Shown: one piece after another, positions 1-9,765 of the stretch
Layout of the letters: the number at the start of each line of letters is the position of its first letter
Numbering within the stretch: the first letter of the stretch is position 1
Source of the DNA: Pseudoips prasinana
Taxonomy: Eukaryota; Arthropoda; Insecta; Lepidoptera; Nolidae
Length of the DNA stretch: 64,000 nt
NCBI GenBank assembly: GCA_951640165.1
Contig: OX621258.1
Coordinates: forward strand, 3,805,501-3,869,500
Reading direction: 5' to 3'
Notes under the pieces: generated by a model
The model's input: the letters and a program-made list of their open reading frames with translations, nothing else
Databases searched by the model: none
What the model was told of the DNA's origin: nothing
Position numbers and translations under genes: made by a program

Positions 1-104
1 TTAAAATCTAATATCTTTTGATAGACTGAACCGATTGCAATAAAACAAAAACTAAATGTTACCTCAAGTTACGCTCAATCGTTGTGTTTAAAAGTTATCT
101 ACAT

Positions 105-277
105 TGCTTTCCTATATTTTACGTGATACGCGAACATATAAACAGACAAACAGACAAAAATTTTAAAAATGCTGGAAATGGGTTCTACTGGTTGTCCTTT
201 AATACCCTGGCTATTTTTTTTGGATTTTCTTTTGATGTACAAAAATGATTTTTCTACAGATTTATTATATGTATAGA
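105..277 (-). mobile_element. Degraded Helitron-like repeat (family 2)
   Basis: Read on the minus strand, it begins with TCTATACATATAATAAA, the same start as copies near 54690-54987 and 56022-56329. It keeps the internal run rich in 'acagacaaacagacaaaa'. The 3' hairpin/CTAG end is not visible, so this is a partial, decayed copy. Family assignment rests on similarity to the better copies in the window. Confidence 0.5.
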
Positions 278-285
278 TATTCGGC

Positions 286-990
286 ATCATAGAGGTAGAA
301 CTAAATAGGTTTAATGATATTTTGCATTCACAAACTTAGTGCACACCACGATGTTCTAAATTCAAATTTACTTTACCCTCTAGAGGATAAAAACGACATT
401 TCCACTTAGATATCTAAGAGTAAAAATACTCTTTCGGAGATGGGGTGATGAAATTTCTTTTATCTTTAACTTGTTATTGGTAAATCGTGATGTGTCATGA
501 CGGCGGTGAAAATCAGAATATCATAACCCCATCTCATCTGGGGGCGTAGAAGTCGACCCGAGGGAATATAGAATAGCATAGAATAGAACATAGAATAGAA
601 ATTGTTTTATAACAAGCTTCCTCCTCTAATTACTGATCTGCCTGACACAAGTTTTATAACACATATTAAACGTGTAGGTACTTATGGCTAGAGGTTATTA
701 CACCACTAAAGAGTACATCGATGACAAAGACGTCTGGCTCTCACTGCCTACCTGCACATTGCTCGCTGGAGATCTTGTAGCCATATAGACATGACTGATC
801 TGCTAAGTTACGTGAACTATCTGTAAATGATTGCTATCATATACTTAATTTAAAATTATTGACTCTGTCTCAGAAAGAATAATGTTATTGTTTCGAAGGT
901 TTTCTTTTGTATACCTAAATATAATCTAAAATAATAAGCATTCAGACAACCGATCGAGCATATATTGTGTTTGCCTACTAAATAATTACT
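286..990. other. No gene seen; AT-rich intergenic sequence
   Basis: No open frame, RNA gene or clear repeat boundary was found. There is a short 'gaatagcatagaataga' simple repeat near 565-600. The stretch probably consists of old repeat remnants. Confidence 0.4.
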
Positions 991-1470
991 CTAATTGGAC
1001 CAAATCCCGTGTTCATGCCCGCTTGAGTATGTTTCGCCGGACCGTCTCAACTGGGTCGTGTTGAAACAGTTTGTTTCCCTGGGTCTTCTCAGTTGGGGCG
1101 CATTGGATCCGGTGGTAGCATTAAAGCGCGACCGTCGTTATGTACACAAGGTCCGTCATAATAATAATACCTTAATATAGACAAAACCATTGACAATATG
1201 TAGTAAAAAAATTAGACTTAAACTACATAATTAAACATAATCTCTTGACAATAACTTGATACTAGCTAGCTAAATATCATTGGTATAATAAAATAAATTT
1301 TATATATGTTTTCATACAATCAATACAACGTGTACCTAAATATCTATGTTACTAGAAATAATAATGTATACAACTATATTACTACAAACATGTTCTGACT
1401 ATTTACAATCGCTTTTTTAAAGTCTACGTGAATAAAAACCTTTTTCATTTTATTTTATTTTATAATAAAA
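991..1470 (+). mobile_element. LINE 3' fragment (ORF2 C-terminus plus 3'UTR)
   Basis: A short open frame (995-1180) contains [20 protein letters not shown]. It is followed by a 3'UTR ending in 'gtctacgtgaataaaaacc' and a T/A-rich tail. A second copy of the same 3' region lies at 48322-48700 and a shorter one at 12737-12830. The frame resembles the C-terminal end of a non-LTR ORF2, but no reverse transcriptase core is present. Family inferred; strong 5' truncation. Confidence 0.6.
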
Positions 1471-1705
1471 CTTTATTAACCAAGAATTAACAATTTTATA
1501 CAGAATTGTTAGAATTAAGTGTACAAATTTTTATTGCCAATATAAATATGAAAATACGAAACTCCCTGCACTAGGCTGAGCCTGTCCTGCGGGGAGCTTA
1601 GACAAAGTTGTAATAATGTGAATGTATTTCGATTACAAAATACATCTGGTTACAAAACAGTATTGGAACAAACACTTGATGTTACATTATTAAGAATTAG
1701 GTACA
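1471..1705 (-). mobile_element. LINE-3'UTR-like fragment
   Basis: Read on the minus strand, this stretch ends in an AATAAA-rich segment next to the tail of the preceding fragment. It carries the GC-rich motif 'ctccctgcactaggctgagc' on the plus strand. It has no coding capacity. Retroelement 3'UTR origin is an inference from the tail and neighbours. Confidence 0.3.
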
Positions 1706-1838
1706 TAAAATAAAAATAACAAAATAAAAAAGGTTTTTACTAACGTAGACTTTAAAAAGGCCCTTGTAAATAGTCAGAACATGTTTGTAGTAATATAGTT
1801 GTAAACATGGTTATTTCTAGTAACATAGATATTTAGGT
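1706..1838 (-). mobile_element. Minus-oriented LINE 3' end, left part (split by LTR element)
   Basis: This is an inverted copy of the 3' end seen at about 1320-1470, with the same 'aaacatgttctgactattta' motif on the minus strand. It is cut at 1838 by the 5' LTR and resumes at about 8633. The two pieces together rebuild the order found in the plus-oriented copy at 1250-1345. Confidence 0.65.
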
Positions 1839-2104
1839 AGTTATATTACCAACATCAACCGGACGTTCTGTCTTTCCAGATAACTAAGCTCTATATATAT
1901 TATTACAATACGCGCCCACACATTGTCGCCCGACCAGAACACCCAGAAGTGCTAATGGTACTATTTGCTCCCCAGTACTTTTCAATATAGTTTTAAGTCA
2001 TTCTGTTTTTAGCCACTGACTGTAATAGACCTTAATTAAATAATTCAACTTCAATTATTTTAACGTCTTTATTAAAACATTTCCACGCTTTCCCCGATCA
2101 AATC
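1839..2104 (+). repeat. 5' LTR
   Basis: Direct repeat of 8363-8628. By eye there are about eight differences over ~265 bp, mostly in a TA-rich run near 1892 and near 2070. It starts AGTTATATT and ends just before TGGCGCAG. No standard TATA box was assigned with confidence. Confidence 0.9.
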
Positions 2105-2122
2105 TGGCGCAGCCTTAAGGGT
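2105..2122 (+). other. tRNA primer-binding site (probable)
   Basis: TGGCGCAGCC directly follows the 5' LTR. A TGGCGCAG start is the usual form of tRNA-Ser-primed sites in errantiviruses. The bases after it diverge from what I would expect, so the primer identity is tentative. Confidence 0.6.
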
Positions 2123-2565
2123 TTTTACGATTTTCCTGAAAATCTACTCTCGTGACTATCCCAAAATCGGTATCACAGACGTAGTGCTTCATAAGAAAAC
2201 CAACTTTACGCGGACGTGAAACATCGAACCAAATAAATACGACTCTGGCGGTAAAGCGTGTGAATAGTGGTATAGTGCGTGTCTGGTAGTCTCATCTGGA
2301 GGACATGGGTTCGAGCAGCTTGTAAGTAAACTTTTTCACTTCCTGTTTTCATATTCCTGTGTCTTTTCCTACTTTATCTCGAACTTAAATCGTCGAACTT
2401 ATTAATTGCGTTTATCTGATTTTGTTTGCACTAAAATAGGCACATTTGTTAGACGTAAGTAATTTGTGTAGTATTAAGCTAATTAAGTAATATAGTTAAA
2501 CTTTTAATGCCTATTGGTTTACACATATTGTTTTTACACATAAATCGGTAAAACAATTAATTAAG

Positions 2566-3753
2566 ATGGAATTTAAGGCGGTCCCTAAGGATACCCTTTC
2601 AATTATCCCTAAATATGATGGGGATGAAAATTTATTAAATTTATTTATTTCTAAAAGTGAATATGTGGTTAGTAATAGTTTAATTCCGGGTAATTCGGCA
2701 CAGAATATTTATTTATTTCATGCCGTATCAAGTAGATTAACCGGTAGAGCTGCGACTCTACTTAGTGACCACCCAAATATTAATTCTTTTACTGAATTAA
2801 AAGAACTTTTCACTCAACATTTTGGTGACCCACGGTCAGAAGAATGCATAGCAATTGAATTAGAAAGTTTAAAAATTAAACAAGATGAAACATACATTCA
2901 GTTTTGTCATCGTATCCAAACTATAAGGAGTTCTTTGTTTGTAAACGTAAATAGGCTTACTGATGAAGGAATTAAACCAGCGAAAATGATTGTATATAAC
3001 AACACGGCACTGAACGTATTCTTATATAATTTACCTGAGGATATGATCAGGATTGTGCGGTTAAAAGGATGTAGTAATTTGGAAAATGCTTTAAGTATTG
3101 TGACCGAAGAAGTTAACTTTAAGTTCCAATATGATTCGAAACATAAACTTTTAGAACAGACCTCATCACAACCTCCGATTTCACAAAATCAACATGGGTT
3201 TAGACCTGGATTTAATTCAGCTCCAAATAATAATTTTAGACCAGTAATTAATTCAGCGCCAAATAATAATTTTAGGCCGGGTATGCCTCAGAATAACTTT
3301 AAATTTGGTATCCCACAAAATGAACATGGGTTTAGGCCAAACTTTATGCAACAAACAAGATTCGCGCCGCCCGCGCACGGTTATCGAGTTGAGACACCCC
3401 AAAATCAACATAATTTTAATCAGGCACCTGCGCAGCGGTCTCCGTTCCAACATGGTTATAAATTTGGTATCCCTCAACAGCACGGTTATAAATTTGGTAT
3501 CCCTCAACAGCACGGTTATAAGTTTGGTATTCCGAACCAACCTCAGTCTGGCAATCAATTCAAGTATGGTGCACCTAACCATAAGACACAAGCACAGGCA
3601 CCTAAGTTACAGAATTCTGACGTCACTATGCGTACAGCCCCGATTCGTCAAAATATGGTCGCGAACGATCTCTTTTACACAGATACATATAATCATCAAA
3701 GGACTATAATGACTATTACTACAATGATAATAATATGTACAGCGATAATATAG
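2566..3753 (+). CDS. Errantivirus-like Gag
   Basis: An intact 395-residue frame, the only intact gene of this LTR element. Gag builds the particle that packages element RNA. Residues ~1-200 form a helical, charged capsid-like region containing 'FTELKELFTQHFGDPRS', in the style of retrotransposon Gag. Residues ~205-350 are low-complexity, rich in Q, N, G, F and P, with repeats of QHGYKFGIP(Q) and NNFRPG. I see no CCHC zinc knuckle, so this tail may provide RNA binding instead (inference). The start at 2566 is the first Met after a long AT-rich leader. The frame overlaps the protease frame by 19 nt, consistent with -1 frameshift expression of Pol. Confidence 0.85.
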   Translation: MEFKAVPKDTLSIIPKYDGDENLLNLFISKSEYVVSNSLIPGNSAQNIYLFHAVSSRLTGRAATLLSDHPNINSFTELKELFTQHFGDPRSEECIAIELESLKIKQDETYIQFCHRIQTIRSSLFVNVNRLTDEGIKPAKMIVYNNTALNVFLYNLPEDMIRIVRLKGCSNLENALSIVTEEVNFKFQYDSKHKLLEQTSSQPPISQNQHGFRPGFNSAPNNNFRPVINSAPNNNFRPGMPQNNFKFGIPQNEHGFRPNFMQQTRFAPPAHGYRVETPQNQHNFNQAPAQRSPFQHGYKFGIPQQHGYKFGIPQQHGYKFGIPNQPQSGNQFKYGAPNHKTQAQAPKLQNSDVTMRTAPIRQNMVANDLFYTDTYNHQRTIMTITTMIIICTAII

Positions 3754-4230
3754 AAATGAATGAATGTAATTTTGTCGAAAATTCCATACATCCGGAAAAC
3801 TATTGTTCAGAAAATGAACAACAGGATTTTCGGGAACCTTTTGTCGATGAATGTAGTGAAGTGATAAATTTAAATTATTGTGATAGCATTTTAAAATTAC
3901 CTCATATTGAAATTCCCGAAATTAATGCAAAGTTTCTTATTGATACTGGAAGTAGTCGTTCATTTATTAGTCCGGCTAAAGCAAATCAATATTTTGAAGA
4001 GTATAGTAGTAGTACACTACGAATCATTTACAGTTGTTAGCACACATGCGCGAAGCATGCATAATGAAGTAATACACATTCCATTATTAAAGACATTTAA
4101 AAGCTCTCTTCCTCATACCTTTTATATTTACGACGTCGACGGACGCTACGATGGACTGATAGGATCAGACCATGATCAGACCTTCTAAAAAAATTGTAAG
4201 CAAACATTGACATGCGACGTCAAATGTTAC
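3735..4230 (+). pseudogene. Pol fragment: aspartic protease
   Basis: The first frame (3735-4040) carries the active-site motif FLIDTGSSRSF. A frame change near 4020 moves the similarity into another frame, which ends YDGLIGSD (the second conserved protease motif) before a stop at about 4188. Retroviral-type proteases cleave Gag-Pol. This copy cannot make an intact enzyme because of the frameshift and stop. It lies immediately 3' of gag, as in other Ty3/gypsy elements. Confidence 0.75.
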
Positions 4231-4253
4231 AGACCCATAACGCAGCCATCCCT

Positions 4254-4415
4254 TTTTTTTTTTTTTTTTGGTAAGGCAGGGGGAATGCCTTCGCATGCCA
4301 CCCGCAAAAAGTGTCGTATGTCGGACTTGCACCGACTAAACCTACCTGCCGTGGACTTCTCTTGGCGCCTGATGGGGGAGTCCCGGGAACGCGGGTATGC
4401 TGCTCCGGTACCCCC
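4254..4415 (-). mobile_element. Short poly-A retroelement inserted in pol
   Basis: A ~162-bp insert begins on the plus strand with a run of T (a poly-A tail on the minus strand). It is flanked by a perfect 15-bp duplication, AACGCAGCCATCCCT, at 4239-4253 and 4416-4430. This is the signature of LINE-mediated insertion. The insert is GC-rich and has no gene; it is a SINE or a strongly 5'-truncated LINE end. Confidence 0.85.
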
Positions 4416-4430
4416 AACGCAGCCATCCCT

Positions 4431-4789
4431 ATAATTTATAATCCACGTTATAAGATTATTGTACCACCGAGATCTGAAATACGAGTAAAAATTCCAACCA
4501 AATTACAACAAGGAGATGCTATGATAGATTTTGTTCAATTTAGAGAAGGTGTACGCATGCCTTCAGCTCTTATTAAATGTGATAATTTCTTTGCTGATGC
4601 AATTATATAAAATATTTCGGATCAAAAGGCTACTATCATTTTTACGCAACCTTTTAAAGTTAAAGGATTTGAAAACGAGGAATTTGATTATAATATTATT
4701 TATAAAAGCGGAAAGCAAAATTGTGACGTGGACGCGTTATCTATACAAATAAATAAAATTGGAGTGTCTGTTTGTAATATTGAAATAAC
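4431..4789 (+). pseudogene. Pol fragment between protease and RT
   Basis: After the duplicated target site the pol reading resumes with a segment containing VPPRSEIRVKIP and LQQGDAMIDF, resembling the linker ahead of the reverse transcriptase in errantiviruses. Several stops and frame changes follow. No RT palm motif (YxDD) occurs anywhere in the element. Confidence 0.55.
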
Positions 4790-5063
4790 CGGATTTTACT
4801 ACATAAATATGAATATATATACGGTACATACACCAAAATAACATTTTTTACAATTTTTGTCTGTCTGTCTGTCTGTTTGTTCCGGCTAATCTCTGTAACG
4901 GCTGGACCGATTTTGACGGGACTTTTATTGGCAGGTAGTTGATGTAATAAGGAGTAACTTAGGCTACTTTTATTTTAGAAAAAAACATTTATTTTACTAA
5001 AAAACAAAAAAAAACAACAAAATAAACTAATTAACACGCGGACGAAGTCGCGGGCACAGCTAG
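4790..5063 (+). mobile_element. Helitron-like insertion replacing the RT region
   Basis: It contains a (CTGT)n run and 'ggctggaccgattttgacgg'. It ends in GCGGACGAAGTCGCGGGC followed by CACAGCTAG|T, a 3' hairpin plus CTAG terminus of the Helitron kind common in Lepidoptera. The left boundary is uncertain. Pol sequence on the right resumes in the segment after RNase H, so well over 1 kb of RT/RNase H is absent at this spot. Confidence 0.65.
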
Positions 5064-5065
5064 TC

Positions 5066-6475
5066 TCAAATAAAATTAAACGTTAATGCCTTAGAAGATA
5101 AAGATGATATTTCAATGAAAGTAAACCTAGATAAAAAAGAACAAAAACTACAGCGTCATATTGATAATATTACACAAAACATACAATTGTCTGAAATAGC
5201 GATGCAAGTAAACGCACACCATCTCCAATACTAATATCATCAGACTCCGAAAAAACGACTAGTATACCATCTATTGCAGGTGATGGTCGACAATCTCCAT
5301 ATCCGGTACGTTCCTTGAGTAGTTCTACCTTATCTGCATCTGAAAAACCAAGTAGTGACAGTATAGGCACAGTGCATTCAGCTCAAGATATAGACACCGA
5401 TGGCACACTTATATTACAAGAGGCAATTGATACTAAATCAAACCAAATACTCATACACACCTGGAATAAAAACGAATTAGCGGTTAAAAATATATCTAGA
5501 GTAAAACAAAGGGTACTTGAAGTACACTTACCTACAGTTAATCCGGATCTTGTTAAACGATTTCTTAAAGAATATATTTGACCAACAATTAAATACTTTC
5601 TTTATTTCGAGGATAAATTACACCGTAAACAATTCTCAGAGGCTACTATATCACTCTTTCAGAAGGGTACAGTAAAATTCTATGAGTGTACTAAACGAGT
5701 TGTATATGTGGAAGATGAGAATGAACAGCGTGATATTGTAACTAAGTATCATATAGGTAAAAATAGTCATAGGGGAATTAAGAAAACATTAGTACATCTC
5801 AGGCGAACCTTTTTCTGGAATAATATGGATCAAATGGTTTCTAGTATAATAAATGCTTGTGAAATATGCAAAAGAATGAAGTATGATAGGAAACCTCTTA
5901 AACCTGAACTACAGTTATCTCAAACTCAAACTAAACCATTTCAGGAATTATTCATTGACACTTTTTCCATAGAAGGGAAGCAATATCTTACCATAGTCGA
6001 TGCCTTTAGTAAATTGGGCCAAGCAATCGAAATAAGTTCTAAATCTACTCTAGTCGGATTAGTGCAGACCCCGGTACTGAATTCAATAATACCTTAATGC
6101 ATGAAATGTTATCATTTTATAAAATTGACTTACACATTGGTACCCCTCATAATCCTAATTCTATGGGTATTGTGGGAAGATTCCACTCAACGCTTATAGA
6201 AATCTAACGTTTAGCGAAATACGAACGCAAAATACAGACGCTGCAACTGTTATGACATACGCAATAATGTCATACAACCATTCAATTCACTCTACTACAG
6301 GCCTTACGCCTTTTGAAGTCGTGTTCGGACACACAGAATCAAATAGCGCATTTAATGCAGATTTCAATAAACAATTCACGCAGCAATTAGTAAAAGAACA
6401 CAATAGAAAAACGAAATACCTCTATGAATATTTAACTGATAGAATAATTAATAAAAAGTGTCTCTAATTAAAAAA
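5066..6475 (+). pseudogene. Pol fragment: integrase
   Basis: The zinc-binding HHCC module is visible at 5708-5890 (HIGKNSHRG, then CEICKRMK), followed by the first catalytic Asp in ELFIDTFS. The middle of the core is deleted and frameshifted after ~6060. The segment that should carry the catalytic Glu reads GIVGRFHST, with Gly at that place. Stops follow, and a C-terminal part (6252-6467) ends KNKKC-like. The protein would insert element DNA in a functional copy; this one is inactive by several independent lesions. Confidence 0.75.
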
Positions 6476-6739
6476 CGTGGGTGAGAAAAAGAATTTGACA
6501 TAGATATAGGCGACACCGTGTTCATAAAAGGTGTCAATACTAGACGCAGTAAAGATAAACCAAGATACCAAAAAGCCGAGGTTATCGGACCCATAAAGAG
6601 AAATATTGTGCCGTTTAAAACACACAATAGGAACACTAAAGTTCCCATTAAAGACATTAAGCGTCCTCCGCAGGTTAATCCTTCTGGTGGTCCTAGTAAC
6701 CCAAAACCAGGCCCTTCATCTGCAGCCGATTGAGAACAA

Positions 6740-8411
6740 CCCGGGACTGCTACCTATAAAGGAAGGTCAAGTTGTCATCAGCAATGACACATGGACAGTA
6801 GTTAAGATATTAGATTTAAGTTTTATCCATAAGGAATTAGAATTAAATATAGATTATTATGTAAGATTGAAAGGTTATGCAAAAAGCTGTTATGACACCA
6901 AAGCCTTTGACTCAGACTTCACAGAAGTAGAGTCACAAACTGATTATACCATGAACATAACCATAGAAAAGTACAAGCAGTTGATTCCATCAATAAGATC
7001 TAAGCGTGGTCTAATAAACCCTATGGGTTCACAAATCAAGATGATAACCGGTAATCTGGATAATGACGATGCAGTAATGTACGAAAAGTTAATTCATTAT
7101 ATAAAGTCAAAACAAGATGCTTTAAATAATAAAATGACAATCGTTGCCGAAATGGTGGGTACGTTCACAAGTATCGCAAACTCTACCAAAAGCAATTTTA
7201 TTCAAATCGAAGACAGTATTAAAAATATTAACCGAAACATAAATGAATCTAAATTATCACGAACTTGTAACAAAATCATTCACATGTATAACGTTTTAAT
7301 ACATAACTTTCAAACGCTCTACATAAGATTGAATGAAGTTGAAACGGCTATTGCTTTTGCTATAGTTAAAATGTTACACCAATCCATTATAGACTCAGAG
7401 GAACTAGTATTATTGTTAACAGAAATTGAGAAAACTAATAGATTAGTGTTTCCAGTAACTATAGAGAATATTGTTAAAATAGAGCAATGTATAGAGATTA
7501 AAGTATATATCAAACAAAATCAGATAAAATTTATTATGCACATTCCATTAATTAGAAACGATTTTCAACTATATAAAAATGATCCCCTTACCTGTTCTCA
7601 ATAGAATCAATGGCCTTACCTCTCTCATCCTTCCCAAATATCCGTATGTCCTTATGAAAGGGTTGAAAGCGAAGCCGCTCTCGAAATCCTGTCTTGAAGT
7701 CGACGAAGCCCAGTTCCTGTGCTTTGAGAAAGATGTTTCACCACTAATCAAAGATGATTGCATCACCGAACTCATGAGGTATGCCACATATATCTCAAGC
7801 TGCCATTCCGTTCCTGTTACTATAGACGAAATATAGGTTGACCTAATACAACCCAATCGCTGGATAATTTACGTAAAAACTGAAACTCTTATAACCAAGT
7901 ATTGTGAAAATGAAATAATACAAGAATCTATCTCCGGAACTTATAAGCTAACTATAGACGATGATTGTCAAGTTAAGATAAACAAGTTGGAACTTAAGAA
8001 TCACCATATCCAAGGAAAAGATATAGTTTATTCCAAGTTTCCACAAATAAATGTGCCTAAAATACTACAGATTCCGTTAAATACGCAAAGAAAGCCCGTC
8101 AATCACAATGGAATTGCCCTTGCCAATATTCAGTTCCTGAATCACTTGTTGCAGAACTGAAATTAACTGAAATTAGTGAAAGTGAAAATAATTACAGTGC
8201 CCTAAGTTATAAAAGTGTTACCATAGGAAACGTACTGTGTTACGTTATTATTATAATGGGTCTTATATTGTTAGCATTTAAGCGTAGAATTAAGAATATA
8301 TGTAATAGAAAACCTCGAGATAATCCTCATCCTTCGGATGATCTCGAACTTACGGATGGAGGAGTTATATTACCAACATCAAACGGACGTTCTGTCTTTC
8401 CAGCTAACTAA
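6740..8411 (+). pseudogene. Errantivirus env-like fusion protein, broken
   Basis: A long frame (to 7604) contains a furin-type site, RSKR, at about 6997-7008, followed by GLINPMGS. This arrangement is typical of the F-like envelope proteins shared by errantiviruses and baculoviruses. Frame changes near 7600 and stops near 7835 and 8158 break it. A membrane segment, LCYVIIIMGLILLAF, lies at about 8236-8280, and the frame ends at 8411 inside the 3' LTR, as usual for this group. The product cannot be made as one protein here. Confidence 0.7.
8354..8362 (+). other. Polypurine tract (probable)
   Basis: The purine-rich GGATGGAGG directly precedes the 3' LTR, where plus-strand DNA synthesis is primed in LTR elements. 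It overlaps the end of the env frame. Confidence 0.55.
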
Positions 8412-8628
8412 GCTCTTTTATATTATTACAATACGCGCCCACACATTGTCGCCCGACCAGAACACCCAGAAGTGCTAATGGTACTATTTGCTCCCCAGTA
8501 CTTTTCAATATAGTTTTAAGTCATTCTGTTTTTAGCCACTGACTGTAATAGACCTTAATTAAATAATTCAACTTCAATTATTTTAACGTCTGTTTAAAAA
8601 CATTTCCACGCTTTCCCCGATCAAGTCT
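8363..8628 (+). repeat. 3' LTR
   Basis: Direct repeat of 1839-2104, followed by AGGT. About 97% identical to the 5' LTR by eye. Confidence 0.9.
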
Positions 8629-8632
8629 AGGT

Positions 8633-8722
8633 AGGTACACATTGTATTGATTGTATGAAAATATTTATAAAATTTATTTTATAATAGCAATGATATTTAG
8701 CTAGCATACTAATTGAAAATGG
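8633..8722 (-). mobile_element. Minus-oriented LINE 3' end, right part
   Basis: Continuation of the fragment broken at 1838. It matches the inverse of about 1257-1335, including 'tagctagc' and 'cattgtattgattgtatgaa'. This shows the LTR retrotransposon landed in a pre-existing LINE fragment. Confidence 0.65.
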
Positions 8723-9765
8723 AACTATTCCAGTAATATCTACCATAAGACGGGCAACAGCTTCCTTTTGACTACTATGACCATGTTTCTGTGATCGCCA
8801 ACCCGTCTGCCAAGCGAAGCCTTTATGGCATATCCCCCCAAGATTCTTGAGGGAAGCTTAACAGTGGACTGTTTCAGCTGTTATAATCGATTGAGATTAA
8901 TCGTAATATCGTCGTTTGGATCGTCTAATAGACTGACGTCAGACTGGTGCTTACAGGGTGTTTGGCGAAAGCAGATTATCCCAAAACTACTTGATCTGTT
9001 TGTATTAGAGATGAGCCGAGAACTCGGTTAGTACTCGGTACTCGGCATATTCGGCGTTTTATTTATACTCGTACTCGGCCGTATAACTCGGTTCAAGTGA
9101 TGAGTACTCTGTCTAAGAGATTTAGTGAAAACAAACTTGTTTATTAGTCTAAAAAAACATTCAGTTAAGTCAAGTTTGTTTTGTCAACGTATTGTCTGAA
9201 TCATTGAATATTGACTCTTGTTTGAGTTTGATTATTAAATGGTTTAACATAGCTGTTCTAGAAGCATTACGACCGACACTGAAATCAAAGAATTGCTCAA
9301 CTAACATTTCATTTATTTTTAACACATTTATAAAATTACTACAGATATCACTTCTCACTTGTTCGAAATACGTCGATTAATGTTCTATTGTCAAAGTAGT
9401 CGTTTGTTTGGTTTCTTTTGGAGGCAGACAAGCTAGCGGCGGCTGATGGTAAGTGGTAACATTCTCAATGCCAGGGGGCACACTAAACCACTGCTACCGT
9501 GAAATGAATACAATTTTAAACCTCGTTTAAAGAAGGGGGCATGTCGTAGCGCTGAAGAAACTCCGCAGCATATAATTCTTTGACAATAGAACCTAGACAT
9601 TAAAGACAAATATAAGAAATAATTTTTAATTATGGGCCTTATGAGATAACCATCACAATTTCGCCAATATCGAGTTTATGATAGGCCAAAATAATATTAA
9701 ACTGTTCTCAGTTTTGGCACTCTGTTTGTTTATTTATTTATAAATAATACACCATCATTGGTCTG
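8723..9765. other. No gene seen; repeat remnants
   Basis: A short run of 'actcgg' units occurs at about 9010-9090. At 9420-9560 'ggcggctgatggtaagtgg' resembles LINE 3' ends found elsewhere in the window. No supported gene; 9766 is the stop codon of the downstream minus-strand gene, so its 3'UTR lies here. Confidence 0.4.

Larger units (their letters stand above)
1839..8628 (+). mobile_element. Ty3/gypsy errantivirus-like LTR retrotransposon, defective, with nested insertions
   Basis: The element has two near-identical ~265-bp LTRs beginning AGTTATATTACC, a primer-binding-like site after the 5' LTR, and a purine tract before the 3' LTR. Between them lie gag, protease, integrase and an env-like fusion protein in that order. 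AGGT flanks both ends (1835-1838 and 8629-8632), fitting the 4-bp target duplication of Ty3/gypsy elements. AGTTA-type ends plus an env frame running into the 3' LTR are typical of insect errantiviruses. The copy is dead: the RT/RNase H region is missing, integrase and env are broken, and a Helitron and a poly-A retroelement are inserted in pol. Confidence 0.9.
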
